From a virus, in IMG/VR virus record IMGVR_UViG_3300020183_000322, positions 1 through 30,959 of that record: DNA of 30,959 nucleotides; one strand, written 5' to 3'. The position numbers were made by a program, and so were the translations under genes. The stretch's first letter is position 1, and each line of letters begins with the position of its first letter. The notes under the pieces are model-generated. The model was not told the origin of the DNA. It worked only from the letters and a program-made list of their open reading frames with translations, and ran no database searches. This document shows positions 23,529-30,093 of this stretch, piece after piece.

Positions 23529-24743
23529 GTGATATTTCAAACTCTTGATGATAAAAATGAATGTGTTGGAATTTATTATAAAAATAATTTGTTATTTAAT
23601 TCTATACTTCCAAATGACATTGACAAAACATGGTCATATTCAGCATTTTTAAAAAATAGAAATATTCAATTTGCTGAACTATATTGCAATGGTAAAAGCT
23701 TAGATGATGTGTGCCCTAGTCAATTTAAAAATGATTGGGAACAGGCTACTAATGTGATTAAAAATCACATTTTGGCTTGCAATAGTGCAAAAATTAATTT
23801 AAAAGAAAATTGTTTTTTTGATTTAGTACCGAAAAAGATATTATCTAAATATTGTGAAGTAAAAAATAATATCACTAAACATGTTTTTGAGACACATGAT
23901 AAACCGTTAGAATATAATTTTTATAAAAGGTTTATTGAACTTGTTACCGATATAAAATACAGAAATCTTAATATAAATTTAGAAAACATGCATAATAAGT
24001 TGTATAAAGATTCTGCTGATGCATTTTATAAGAAAATTTGTAGTAATAAAAATTATATTAATTATAATATCTTTGGAAGTGTAACTGGAAGACTAACTGT
24101 AGAAAAAGATAGTTTTCCTATTTTAACTTTTCCAAAGCAATATAGAAATATTTTGTTACCAAATAACGATTGGTTTATTAGTTTTGATATGAATGCAGCA
24201 GAAATACGTACTGCTCTTGCTTTGGCTGGTAAACAACAACCATTTGGCGATTTCCATGATTGGACAATAGCCAATGTTTATAATAATGAATTGAATAGAG
24301 CAGATGCAAAACAAACTACAACATCATGGCTTTATAATTCTAATTCATTAAATGCATTGAAATATGATATTCGTTTATCTAATATCTTTAATAAACAAAA
24401 ATTAAAAAATGATTATTGGATTAATGGAATAGTTAAAACTCCATTTAATAGAAATATAGAGGCGGATGAGCATCATGCAATTTCATATTTAAATCAATCA
24501 ACTTTCATTGATTTATTTCACAGACAAATAATTAAAGTAGATGATTATCTACAAAATAAAAAGTCTTTTATTGCATTTATGATTCATGATGAATTAGTAT
24601 TAGATATAACAGAAGACGAAAAAAATAATCTTATTGATATAATTAAAATTTTGCAAGACACACCATATGGTATTTTTCCTGTCAATATTAAAGCAGGAAA
24701 AAACTTTGGTGAAATGAAAAAGCTAAATTTAAAGGTTGAATAA
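23529..24743 (+). CDS. Compact, divergent family-A DNA polymerase
   Basis: A 404-residue protein with GTG start (the ATG just before runs into TGA; ribosome site TTAGAGG). It carries the family-A polymerase signatures in order: TGRL (186-189); motif A FDMNAAEIR (D220, E225, R227); DFHDWTIANVY, comparable with DIHRATAAEVF; motif B with R257, K261 and Y269 spaced as in Pol I R754/K758/Y766; an NQST segment like Pol I MQGT (Q849 equivalent); motif C IHDE (H353, D354, E355). Both metal-binding aspartates are present. Odd points: the Pol I F762 position is Thr, the Gly after the motif-B Tyr is Asn, the thumb/fingers region is short, and no 3'-5' exonuclease motifs are visible in residues 1-150. 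Its stop overlaps the next ATG. Confidence 0.75.
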   Translation: MIFQTLDDKNECVGIYYKNNLLFNSILPNDIDKTWSYSAFLKNRNIQFAELYCNGKSLDDVCPSQFKNDWEQATNVIKNHILACNSAKINLKENCFFDLVPKKILSKYCEVKNNITKHVFETHDKPLEYNFYKRFIELVTDIKYRNLNINLENMHNKLYKDSADAFYKKICSNKNYINYNIFGSVTGRLTVEKDSFPILTFPKQYRNILLPNNDWFISFDMNAAEIRTALALAGKQQPFGDFHDWTIANVYNNELNRADAKQTTTSWLYNSNSLNALKYDIRLSNIFNKQKLKNDYWINGIVKTPFNRNIEADEHHAISYLNQSTFIDLFHRQIIKVDDYLQNKKSFIAFMIHDELVLDITEDEKNNLIDIIKILQDTPYGIFPVNIKAGKNFGEMKKLNLKVE

Positions 24744-25564
24744 TGCAAACAGTTATTTGTCTTGGACCAAAAGCATGTGATGTTGGTGAGCTTTTTGAAA
24801 AAAACAATGCTTATAAGGTTAAATTAATTGATAAAGATATAGAAGGACAAAATTGTTTTTCTCTCCCTAAACAAAGAACACCAGAAGATTATGAAAAAAA
24901 TTGTCCCGATCTAAGTCATTTTTTATCAGATTGTACAGAAGATATATTATTTATAACTTCTGGTGATTGTGATGTACTGAGTGCATCGCTTTCTATATTA
25001 AAAAATATAAAAGAAAAATGTATCAGTATTATGTACTTAAAACCTGTAAAAAGTTTTAATGTTAATTTAGTTGATAAACTTGCATTCAATGTGTTTCAAG
25101 AATATACTAGGTCTGGATTATTTAAAAAAATTTATCTTATAGATGGTTCGCAATTAGAGGATTTTTTAGGAGAAATACCAATTTCGGATTGGTATGAAAA
25201 TTATTTATTATTAATATATAATACTTATATTTCAATAAATTCTTTGAATAATAAAGAACCTGTAATTAACAATTATTATTCTCCAAAAGATGTTTCTAGA
25301 ATATGCACTTTTGGTTTTTATGATTTAGAAAATGATAATGAAAAAATGTTATTTAAGTTTAACAATACAGATGATAAATGCTATAATTTTATCATTAATG
25401 AAAATGCATTAAAAACAGATAGCAAACTATTTAAATTAATAAAAGAAAATATGAAAAATAAAGCAGTTGACAACACAAAAATTTCATATACCATACACTC
25501 TACAAATAACGAAAAAAATTATTGCTACGTAGTAGCGCATACAAAATTTATACAAGATTTTTAA
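24743..25564 (+). CDS. Degenerate tubulin/FtsZ-like protein, coupled to the polymerase
   Basis: A 273-residue protein whose ATG overlaps the polymerase stop codon. Residues 1-135 follow the order of an FtsZ/tubulin GTPase domain: VICLGPKACDVG (T1-like nucleotide loop), VKLIDKD, then DILFITSGDCDVLSASLSIL where FtsZ has VFVTAGMGGGTGTG.., then ISIMYLKP, then a helix and KKIYLIDGSQLEDFLG like LIVIPN.KL. The Gly-rich T4 loop is replaced by GDCDVLSA, so GTP hydrolysis or polymerisation is doubtful. The later part contains SRICTFGFYDLE. I recall similar proteins (CLG...ICTFG) in other T4-like phages with no known role. Function is unknown; the coupling suggests a partnership with the polymerase. Confidence 0.55.
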   Translation: MQTVICLGPKACDVGELFEKNNAYKVKLIDKDIEGQNCFSLPKQRTPEDYEKNCPDLSHFLSDCTEDILFITSGDCDVLSASLSILKNIKEKCISIMYLKPVKSFNVNLVDKLAFNVFQEYTRSGLFKKIYLIDGSQLEDFLGEIPISDWYENYLLLIYNTYISINSLNNKEPVINNYYSPKDVSRICTFGFYDLENDNEKMLFKFNNTDDKCYNFIINENALKTDSKLFKLIKENMKNKAVDNTKISYTIHSTNNEKNYCYVVAHTKFIQDF

Positions 25565-25569
25565 AACTG

Positions 25570-25599
25570 TTGTAACTCTAATGCAGACCGTGTTAGAGT
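25570..25599 (+). promoter_or_regulatory. Possible sigma70-type promoter before the SSB gene
   Basis: TTGTAA (25570-25575), an 18-base spacer, then TAGAGT (25594-25599) preceded by TG plus one base (extended -10). It is imperfect but similar in arrangement to the promoter at 27627. The -35 to -10 region overlaps the first leader hairpin. Confidence 0.4.
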
Positions 25600-25631
25600 C
25601 TAGCCATCAACCGGGAGATTTGCCGGTTGAT
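25575..25631 (+). promoter_or_regulatory. Two-hairpin leader of the SSB gene (putative operator)
   Basis: Hairpin 1: ACTCTAA (25575-25581) pairs with TTAGAGT (25593-25599). Hairpin 2: ATCAACCGG (25606-25614) pairs perfectly with CCGGTTGAT (25623-25631), with an 8-base loop, ending 5 bases before the AAAGGAG ribosome site. There is no T tract. T4 gene 32 is translationally autoregulated through a structured leader, so this may be the counterpart here. Confidence 0.55.
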
Positions 25632-25649
25632 ATATAAAGGAGAAGTAAA

Positions 25650-26411
25650 ATGGGTATTGATCTAAAAAAGATGAAGTCTAAGTTGAATGCATTGCAAAAC
25701 AAGGGTGGTAGCAACAAGACAAACTTTTGGAGTCCAAAAGAGGGACAAACGTATTCTCTTCGTGTAGTTCCAACGCCTGACGGAGATCCATTTAAGGAAT
25801 ATTGGTTTCACTATGAAATCGGTTCACAAGGTGGCTTCCTTTGCCCAAAGAAAAACTTTAGTGATTCTTGTCCTGTCTGTGATTTTGCAAGCAAGCTCTA
25901 TAAGGAGAAAGACGAAGAAAGCTCTAAGATGGCTAAGAAGTTCCTTCCAAGACAGCGTTTTTTTTCTCCAATCGTCGTTCGTGGAGAAGAGAAGGAAGGT
26001 GTAAAGATCTGGGGTTATGGTAAGCTTGTATATCAAGATCTTATCAACCTTGTTCTCAATCCAGACTATGGTGATATCACCGATACAACAAACGGTACTG
26101 ATTTGACCATTGCCGCTAATAAAGTTCCCGGTGCATCTTACCCAACAACCAAGGTAACGCCAGCGCGTAAGACCAGCAAGCTTTGCCAAGGTAGTGATGA
26201 AGATTGCAAGGAATTGCTAGAATCGCTTCCTGATTTTGACGCTTTGCATACTCGTAAGACAACTGAAGAAGTAGCAGCTATTCTTGATGAACATCTAGCT
26301 GGTACAACTGATGAAGAAGCCGAAGCAGGCTCTTCTGAAACAAAGAAGTTTGCTGCTGTAAAAGCTGCAAATCCTGTTGATTCTGCGTTTGCAGAATTAC
26401 TTTCTCAATAA
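25650..26411 (+). CDS. gp32: Single-stranded DNA-binding protein (gp32-like)
   Basis: A 253-residue protein. The basic N-terminus (IDLKKMKSKLNALQNKGG) corresponds to the gp32 cooperativity domain, followed by FWSPKEGQTYSLRVVP, the start of the gp32 core. A zinc site is visible: H54, C65, C74, C77, with the same C-x8/9-C-x2-C order as T4 gp32 (H64, C77, C87, C90). The C-terminus is Glu/Asp/Ala rich with DSAFAELLSQ at the end, for contacts with partner proteins. It coats ssDNA in replication and recombination, with UvsX and the helicase encoded downstream. Codon use (AAG, CTT, TTC) marks high expression. The leader has two hairpins that may be a regulatory target. It is shorter than T4 gp32 (301 aa). 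Confidence 0.92.
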   Translation: MGIDLKKMKSKLNALQNKGGSNKTNFWSPKEGQTYSLRVVPTPDGDPFKEYWFHYEIGSQGGFLCPKKNFSDSCPVCDFASKLYKEKDEESSKMAKKFLPRQRFFSPIVVRGEEKEGVKIWGYGKLVYQDLINLVLNPDYGDITDTTNGTDLTIAANKVPGASYPTTKVTPARKTSKLCQGSDEDCKELLESLPDFDALHTRKTTEEVAAILDEHLAGTTDEEAEAGSSETKKFAAVKAANPVDSAFAELLSQ

Positions 26412-26412
26412 C

Positions 26413-26441
26413 TGAACAGCAGAATGAATGTATAGTATAAA
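26413..26441 (+). promoter_or_regulatory. Sigma70-type promoter overlapping the terminator before uvsX
   Basis: TGAACA (26413-26418), 17-base spacer, TATAAA (26436-26441). The start would fall near 26448, so the left arm of the 26441-26470 hairpin would be largely missing from transcripts made here. Confidence 0.5.
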
Positions 26442-26476
26442 GAGGGAACAGGGTAAAACTTGTTCCCTCTTCTTTT
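26441..26476 (+). terminator. Rho-independent terminator between gp32 and uvsX
   Basis: AGAGGGAACA (26441-26450) pairs perfectly over 10 bp with TGTTCCCTCT (26461-26470), with a 10-base loop, followed by TCTTTT. It lies directly before the TAGGAGAAACT ribosome site of uvsX. Confidence 0.85.
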
Positions 26477-26486
26477 AGGAGAAACT

Positions 26487-27620
26487 ATGTCAATGGCAAA
26501 AAACAAAAATAAAGAATCAGCAGGAAAAGTATCTATTGATCAATTAAGAGAGTTGTTAAATAAAAAAAGTGGTCGTGAAGTTGCATTTGATTTGCAAGAA
26601 GATAATCCAACAGAAGTAACCGAATGGATTTCAACTGGTTCAAGATGGTTGGATTCAATTATTTGTCGTGGTAAGCTCGCAGGCATTCCAGTAGGTAAAG
26701 TAACAGAACTAGCTGGCCTAGAAGGCAGCGGCAAATCTTATATGGCTGCACAAATTGCTGCTAATGCTCAAAAGATGGGAATTGATGTTATTTATTTTGA
26801 TTCCGAAAGCGCGATAGATCCAGAATTCTTGACAAAAGCTGGTTGTGATATTTCAAGAGTACTTTATACACAAGCAGAAAGTGTAGAATTTGTTCTTGAA
26901 AGCATTGAGGATTTGTTGAAGAACAACCAAAATAGAATGTTATTTATTTGGGATTCTATGGCGCTCACGCCAAGCAAGACTGATCTTGATGGTGACTTTG
27001 ATCCACAATCTTCAATGGCAGTTAAGCCACGCATACTTGCAAAAGGTTTATCTAAGCTTATCCAACCAATTGCTAATAGCCAAAGTACACTTCTTGTTCT
27101 TAATCAATTAAAAACAAATCTGCAAGTACAAAATATTAAGTATGCTACAGATAGCGAACGTTATACTACTCCGGGTGGTAAAGCACTTTCCTATGCGTAT
27201 AGCTTGCGTGTTTGGTTAACTGGTCGCAAGGCAAAAGACAGCTACGTTATTGATGAACGTGGTTATAAAATTGGTAGCGAAGTTAAAGCACGGCTTGAAA
27301 AATCCCGTTTCGGTACAGCAGGACGCGAATGTTTATTCAAGATTATGTGGGGTGGAAGCGTTGGGGTGTTAGATAATGAAAGTATCTTTGAAGCCGTGAA
27401 ACCATTTATCAAACAAATGGGTGCATGGTATGAAATGGATATTGCTGGTACACCAAAGAAATTCCAACAAAGTAATTGGGAAGAATTTATGAAAGAGGAA
27501 TCTTTCAAGAAAGCTGTTCTTGATATTATGGACCGGGAAGTAATTGTTAAGTTTGACACCCGCGAAGGTGATGCAAAGAACTTCTATAATATTGAAGGTG
27601 GCGAAGAAGAAGCAAATTAG
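26487..27620 (+). CDS. uvsX: RecA/UvsX-family recombinase
   Basis: A 377-residue protein (T4 UvsX: 391). I choose ATG 26487 behind TAGGAGAAACT; the in-frame TTG at 26460 lies inside the terminator hairpin. Walker A is GLEGSGKS (residues 77-84), Walker B is MLFIWDSMAL, and the loop-2 region SQSTLLVLNQLKTNLQ is followed by YTTPGGKALSYAYSLRVWLTG, as in UvsX. Residues 1-45 are the N-terminal helix region. The acidic C-terminus is GGEEEAN. It forms a filament on ssDNA coated with the upstream SSB and promotes strand invasion for repair and recombination-dependent replication. It is preceded by its own promoter/terminator and followed by another such element. Confidence 0.95.
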   Translation: MSMAKNKNKESAGKVSIDQLRELLNKKSGREVAFDLQEDNPTEVTEWISTGSRWLDSIICRGKLAGIPVGKVTELAGLEGSGKSYMAAQIAANAQKMGIDVIYFDSESAIDPEFLTKAGCDISRVLYTQAESVEFVLESIEDLLKNNQNRMLFIWDSMALTPSKTDLDGDFDPQSSMAVKPRILAKGLSKLIQPIANSQSTLLVLNQLKTNLQVQNIKYATDSERYTTPGGKALSYAYSLRVWLTGRKAKDSYVIDERGYKIGSEVKARLEKSRFGTAGRECLFKIMWGGSVGVLDNESIFEAVKPFIKQMGAWYEMDIAGTPKKFQQSNWEEFMKEESFKKAVLDIMDREVIVKFDTREGDAKNFYNIEGGEEEAN

Positions 27621-27626
27621 TATCTG

Positions 27627-27656
27627 TTGACAATCTTGGCCGCACCAGTGTAGAAT
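27627..27656 (+). promoter_or_regulatory. Strong sigma70 promoter before the UV-damage endonuclease gene
   Basis: Perfect TTGACA (27627-27632), 18-base spacer, TAGAAT (27651-27656). The -10 element sits in the loop of the terminator hairpin 27640-27667, so termination from upstream and initiation of the next gene share the same bases. Confidence 0.8.
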
Positions 27657-27676
27657 AGCTGGTGCGGTTTTCTTTT
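27640..27676 (+). terminator. Rho-independent terminator after uvsX
   Basis: CCGCACCAG (27640-27648) pairs perfectly with CTGGTGCGG (27659-27667), with a 10-base loop, followed by TTTTCTTTT. It starts 20 bases after the uvsX stop codon. Confidence 0.9.
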
Positions 27677-27685
27677 GGAGGTACT

Positions 27686-28615
27686 ATGGGTCTTAGCATC
27701 TGTTGTCAGTGGATCGAGGAACGAACTAAGCGGAATGGCACCAAAGAGATTGTGAATCTTATTGATGAGAAAATGTTGCAACTTGGTACTTACAAGTCCG
27801 GTAAATATTCTCAAGAAAGAATTATTGAAACTTATCATAATAATGTTGATGAACACATCAAGATTTTTCCTAAGCTTGTAGAAAATAACATCAAGTCGTT
27901 TAGACTTACAAGTACGCTATTTCCTCTGTTTGAGTTTTGCAGCGATCTAGCTAAGAATGATTATTCATTAAAGAACAAACTTGCTTATCTTGGTGGCTTA
28001 TTCCATAAAAATAATATTCGTGTTACTTGCCATCCCGGTCAATTTACTGTAATCTCTAGTGATAGCGACAAAGTAATTGCAAATAGCATTCGTGAACTTG
28101 AATATCATGCATGGATTTTTGATATGATGGGATTTGAACAAACTCCCTATTATGCAATTAATATTCACGGTGGCAAGAAAGACCGTGCAGATAAAATTGC
28201 ACAAACTTATTCTGCCCTTCCAGATAATGTCAAGAAGCGTTTGACTCTTGAAAATGATGAAAAGTGTTACAATGTAAAGGAGCTACTAAATGTCCACGAA
28301 AAAACTGGTATTCCTGTCGTCTTTGATTCTCATCACTATACTTTTGGAAGCAATGATCTATCTTTCGTAGATGCATTTCTTGAGACAACTAAAACGTGGG
28401 GAAAGATTAAACCATTACAGCACATTTCAAATACAGAACCGGGAATGGAAAATGGCTCCTATACACAACGTAGAACGCATTCTAATTATATTCACTATGT
28501 TCCTGATTTACAGCTAGCTGCTATTCGTGATAATCTTGTTGATGTTGATGTAGAAGCAAAGATGAAAAATCTTGCTGTTCTACAGATGCGGAAACAGTTT
28601 GACATTGCAGTTTAA
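27686..28615 (+). CDS. uvdE: UV-damage endonuclease (UvdE/UVDE family)
   Basis: A 309-residue TIM-barrel endonuclease. The start is ATG 27686 behind TTGGAGGTACT. The upstream in-frame GTG at 27662 is inside the terminator. UVDE motifs appear in order: FRLTSTLFPL (family R.SS.LFP), CHPGQFTVISS (HPGQF..L.S), NIHGGKKD, LTLENDE, VVFDSHHYTF (P.V.D.HHH), QHISNTEPG and HSNYIHYVPD. These supply the His, Glu and Asp metal ligands of the three-metal site. It nicks 5' of UV photoproducts and other lesions. T4 itself uses the unrelated DenV glycosylase, so this is a different solution to the same task. It sits with recombination genes and has its own sigma70 promoter. A second promoter begins inside its last codons. 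Confidence 0.92.
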   Translation: MGLSICCQWIEERTKRNGTKEIVNLIDEKMLQLGTYKSGKYSQERIIETYHNNVDEHIKIFPKLVENNIKSFRLTSTLFPLFEFCSDLAKNDYSLKNKLAYLGGLFHKNNIRVTCHPGQFTVISSDSDKVIANSIRELEYHAWIFDMMGFEQTPYYAINIHGGKKDRADKIAQTYSALPDNVKKRLTLENDEKCYNVKELLNVHEKTGIPVVFDSHHYTFGSNDLSFVDAFLETTKTWGKIKPLQHISNTEPGMENGSYTQRRTHSNYIHYVPDLQLAAIRDNLVDVDVEAKMKNLAVLQMRKQFDIAV

Positions 28616-28626
28616 TTTGCTATTAT
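28599..28626 (+). promoter_or_regulatory. Strong sigma70 promoter before the deaminase gene
   Basis: Perfect TTGACA (28599-28604), 16-base spacer, TATTAT (28621-28626). The -35 element lies inside the last codons of the uvdE gene. The start would be near 28633, shortly before the AAGGAG ribosome site (28640-28645). Confidence 0.8.
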
Positions 28627-28651
28627 ACACACACTTACCAAGGAGCTACAT

Positions 28652-29120
28652 ATGGATACGGATACGACGACGAGCTATACGAAGAAGCACAACGAGATCC
28701 CTGATAACCAAATTACAAGAGGGGAGGCATCTAAAAAAGTACGGAGGTATCTTCCAGCTAGCTAGAAAGCTTGCTGTTAGCTCTACGTATGGTAATTTTA
28801 GACATGGTGCGGTTCTTGTGCGCGGTGGTGCCATTATTGGCTTGGGAGTCAATTCAGAGCGGTATTGTTCAGTTGGAAAGGATTACCGACCTGAAGAAAA
28901 GGGAAATGCCACGTACCATGCGGAAATCAAGGCGCTCTTAAATATTCCTAGACACGTCACTAAGGGTGCTATTATGTATGTTGCTCGCTGTTCTAAGAAC
29001 GGCGAAGACGCCCGTATTAGCAAGCCATGTAATATGTGCCACGCAGTTATGGAAGAGCGTGGTATTCGTAAGGTATATTATACTGTTGATAATGAAACCG
29101 TTGGTACTTACAAGTTTTGA
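28652..29120 (+). CDS. CMP/dCMP-type deaminase, frame broken near an A6 run
   Basis: A zinc deaminase fold is clear in the frame ending at 29120: FQLARKLAVSS, HGAVLVRGGAIIGLGVN, the catalytic HAE (28917-28925) and the zinc-binding PCNMC (29025-29039), ending VYYTVDNETVG. It would deaminate a cytidine/deoxycytidine compound in nucleotide supply. The deaminase frame has no ATG, GTG or TTG after the predicted transcription start. The only well-placed start is ATG 28652 (AAGGAG 7 bases before), which opens a different frame that stops at 28765 after 37 residues. Loss of one A in the A6 run 28733-28738 would join them as ..GEASKK-YGGIFQLARK.., a 155-residue protein of normal size. I interpret it as one gene with a sequence error, a mutation, or a +1 shift. 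Confidence 0.7.
28733..28738 (+). other. A6 run at the deaminase frame break
   Basis: Six A read as AAA AAA (codons 28-29 of the ATG 28652 frame). Moving +1 here leads from that frame into the deaminase frame, just before the first conserved residues. It is the most likely place for an indel error or slippage; the GGGG at 28720-28723 region is a second candidate. Confidence 0.45.
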
Positions 29121-29127
29121 GGATTAG

Positions 29128-30093
29128 ATGGATAAAAAACGTATATTAGTTATTGATGCAAATAATTTGTATTTAAGAAATTATACCGTTAATCCTTCTA
29201 TTGCCACCAATGGTGAACCTATTGGTGGTATTTTCGGTTTTATTAAAAGCTTACAAAAGTTAGCAAAGTTTACTAACCCAAATAGGATAGTAATTTGTTG
29301 GGATGGCAAGGGTGGTTCTACTAAGCGTAGAATTATGAATAAGAATTATAAGAATGGTCGCAAACCATTACGTCTTAATCGCAATGTGCAGTTACTTGAT
29401 GAAAATCAGGAATTAAAAAATAAAATATGGCAGATGACTAGACTAGTAGAATATCTAAATAATATGCCACTTATACAATTGCTGCTAGATAGCGTAGAAG
29501 CAGATGATTTGATATCTGCAATTGTGCAACACCAATCTTTGCAAAACTATAATAAAATTATTGTTTCAAACGATAAAGATTTCATTCAACTTTGTAATGA
29601 AAGTACAGTATTATACCGTCCAGTAAAAGAGGAAATTTTGAATACAAATAGAATTGTAGAACAATATGGCATTCACCCTTCTAATTTCTGTTTGGTACGA
29701 GCCATTTGTGGTGATAAAAGCGATAATCTGGACGGCGTTGGTGGTATTGGTATCCCAACAGTTGCTAAAAGATTACCGATCTTAAAAGAACAAAAAAACC
29801 TGATGATTAAAGATGTTATAGATTATTGTAAAAATATAGATTCCGAAATAAAAGTTTATAGCAGCATTATAGAAAATGAACAGCAGATAATTGATAATTA
29901 CAAAATTATGCAATTAGCCATCCCAAATGTTTCTATACAAGATGTAGAAAAAATTAATTACACACTTGAAAATAGCGAGTGTACTTTTAATAAAACAGAA
30001 ATAATAAAAATGATGTTGAAAGATGGTTTTGGAGAGGTTAATCTAGAAGAGTTGTTTGGATACATGCAGAAGATTGTTTTGGAGAATTGCTAA
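29128..30093 (+). CDS. rnh: 5'-3' exonuclease / flap nuclease (T4 RNase H-like)
   Basis: A 321-residue FEN-family nuclease, close in size to T4 RNase H (305 aa). Metal-binding motifs: VIDANN (D10), SVEADDLI (E124, D126, D127), SNDKDFIQL (D149, D151), GDKSDNLDGVGGIG (D196, D199 plus the helix-hairpin-helix DNA clamp). The GGSTKRRIMNKNYKNGRK segment corresponds to the basic bridge region. It removes RNA primers from lagging strands, working with the SSB (gp32-like). It starts 7 bases after the deaminase stop (TTGAGGATTAG ribosome site) and its TAA overlaps the helicase ATG. Confidence 0.92.
   Translation: MDKKRILVIDANNLYLRNYTVNPSIATNGEPIGGIFGFIKSLQKLAKFTNPNRIVICWDGKGGSTKRRIMNKNYKNGRKPLRLNRNVQLLDENQELKNKIWQMTRLVEYLNNMPLIQLLLDSVEADDLISAIVQHQSLQNYNKIIVSNDKDFIQLCNESTVLYRPVKEEILNTNRIVEQYGIHPSNFCLVRAICGDKSDNLDGVGGIGIPTVAKRLPILKEQKNLMIKDVIDYCKNIDSEIKVYSSIIENEQQIIDNYKIMQLAIPNVSIQDVEKINYTLENSECTFNKTEIIKMMLKDGFGEVNLEELFGYMQKIVLENC

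Noticed and set aside
23619-23650. TTGACA with AT-rich downstream sequence inside the polymerase gene
   Set aside because: It lies within coding sequence, far from any gene start and without a convincing -10 at correct spacing. A TTGACA inside the capsid gene was dismissed for the same reason.
26460-26486. Upstream TTG start for uvsX
   Set aside because: It lies in the terminator hairpin, after the predicted promoter and without a ribosome site; ATG 26487 follows TAGGAG.
27662-27685. Upstream GTG start for the UV endonuclease
   Set aside because: It is in the right arm of the terminator; ATG 27686 has GGAGG at good spacing.
28572-28651. Long N-terminal extension of the deaminase overlapping the uvdE gene
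   Set aside because: It lies before and across the TTGACA/TATTAT promoter, and the sequence (Arg/Leu/Ile-rich) is unlike a deaminase N-terminus.
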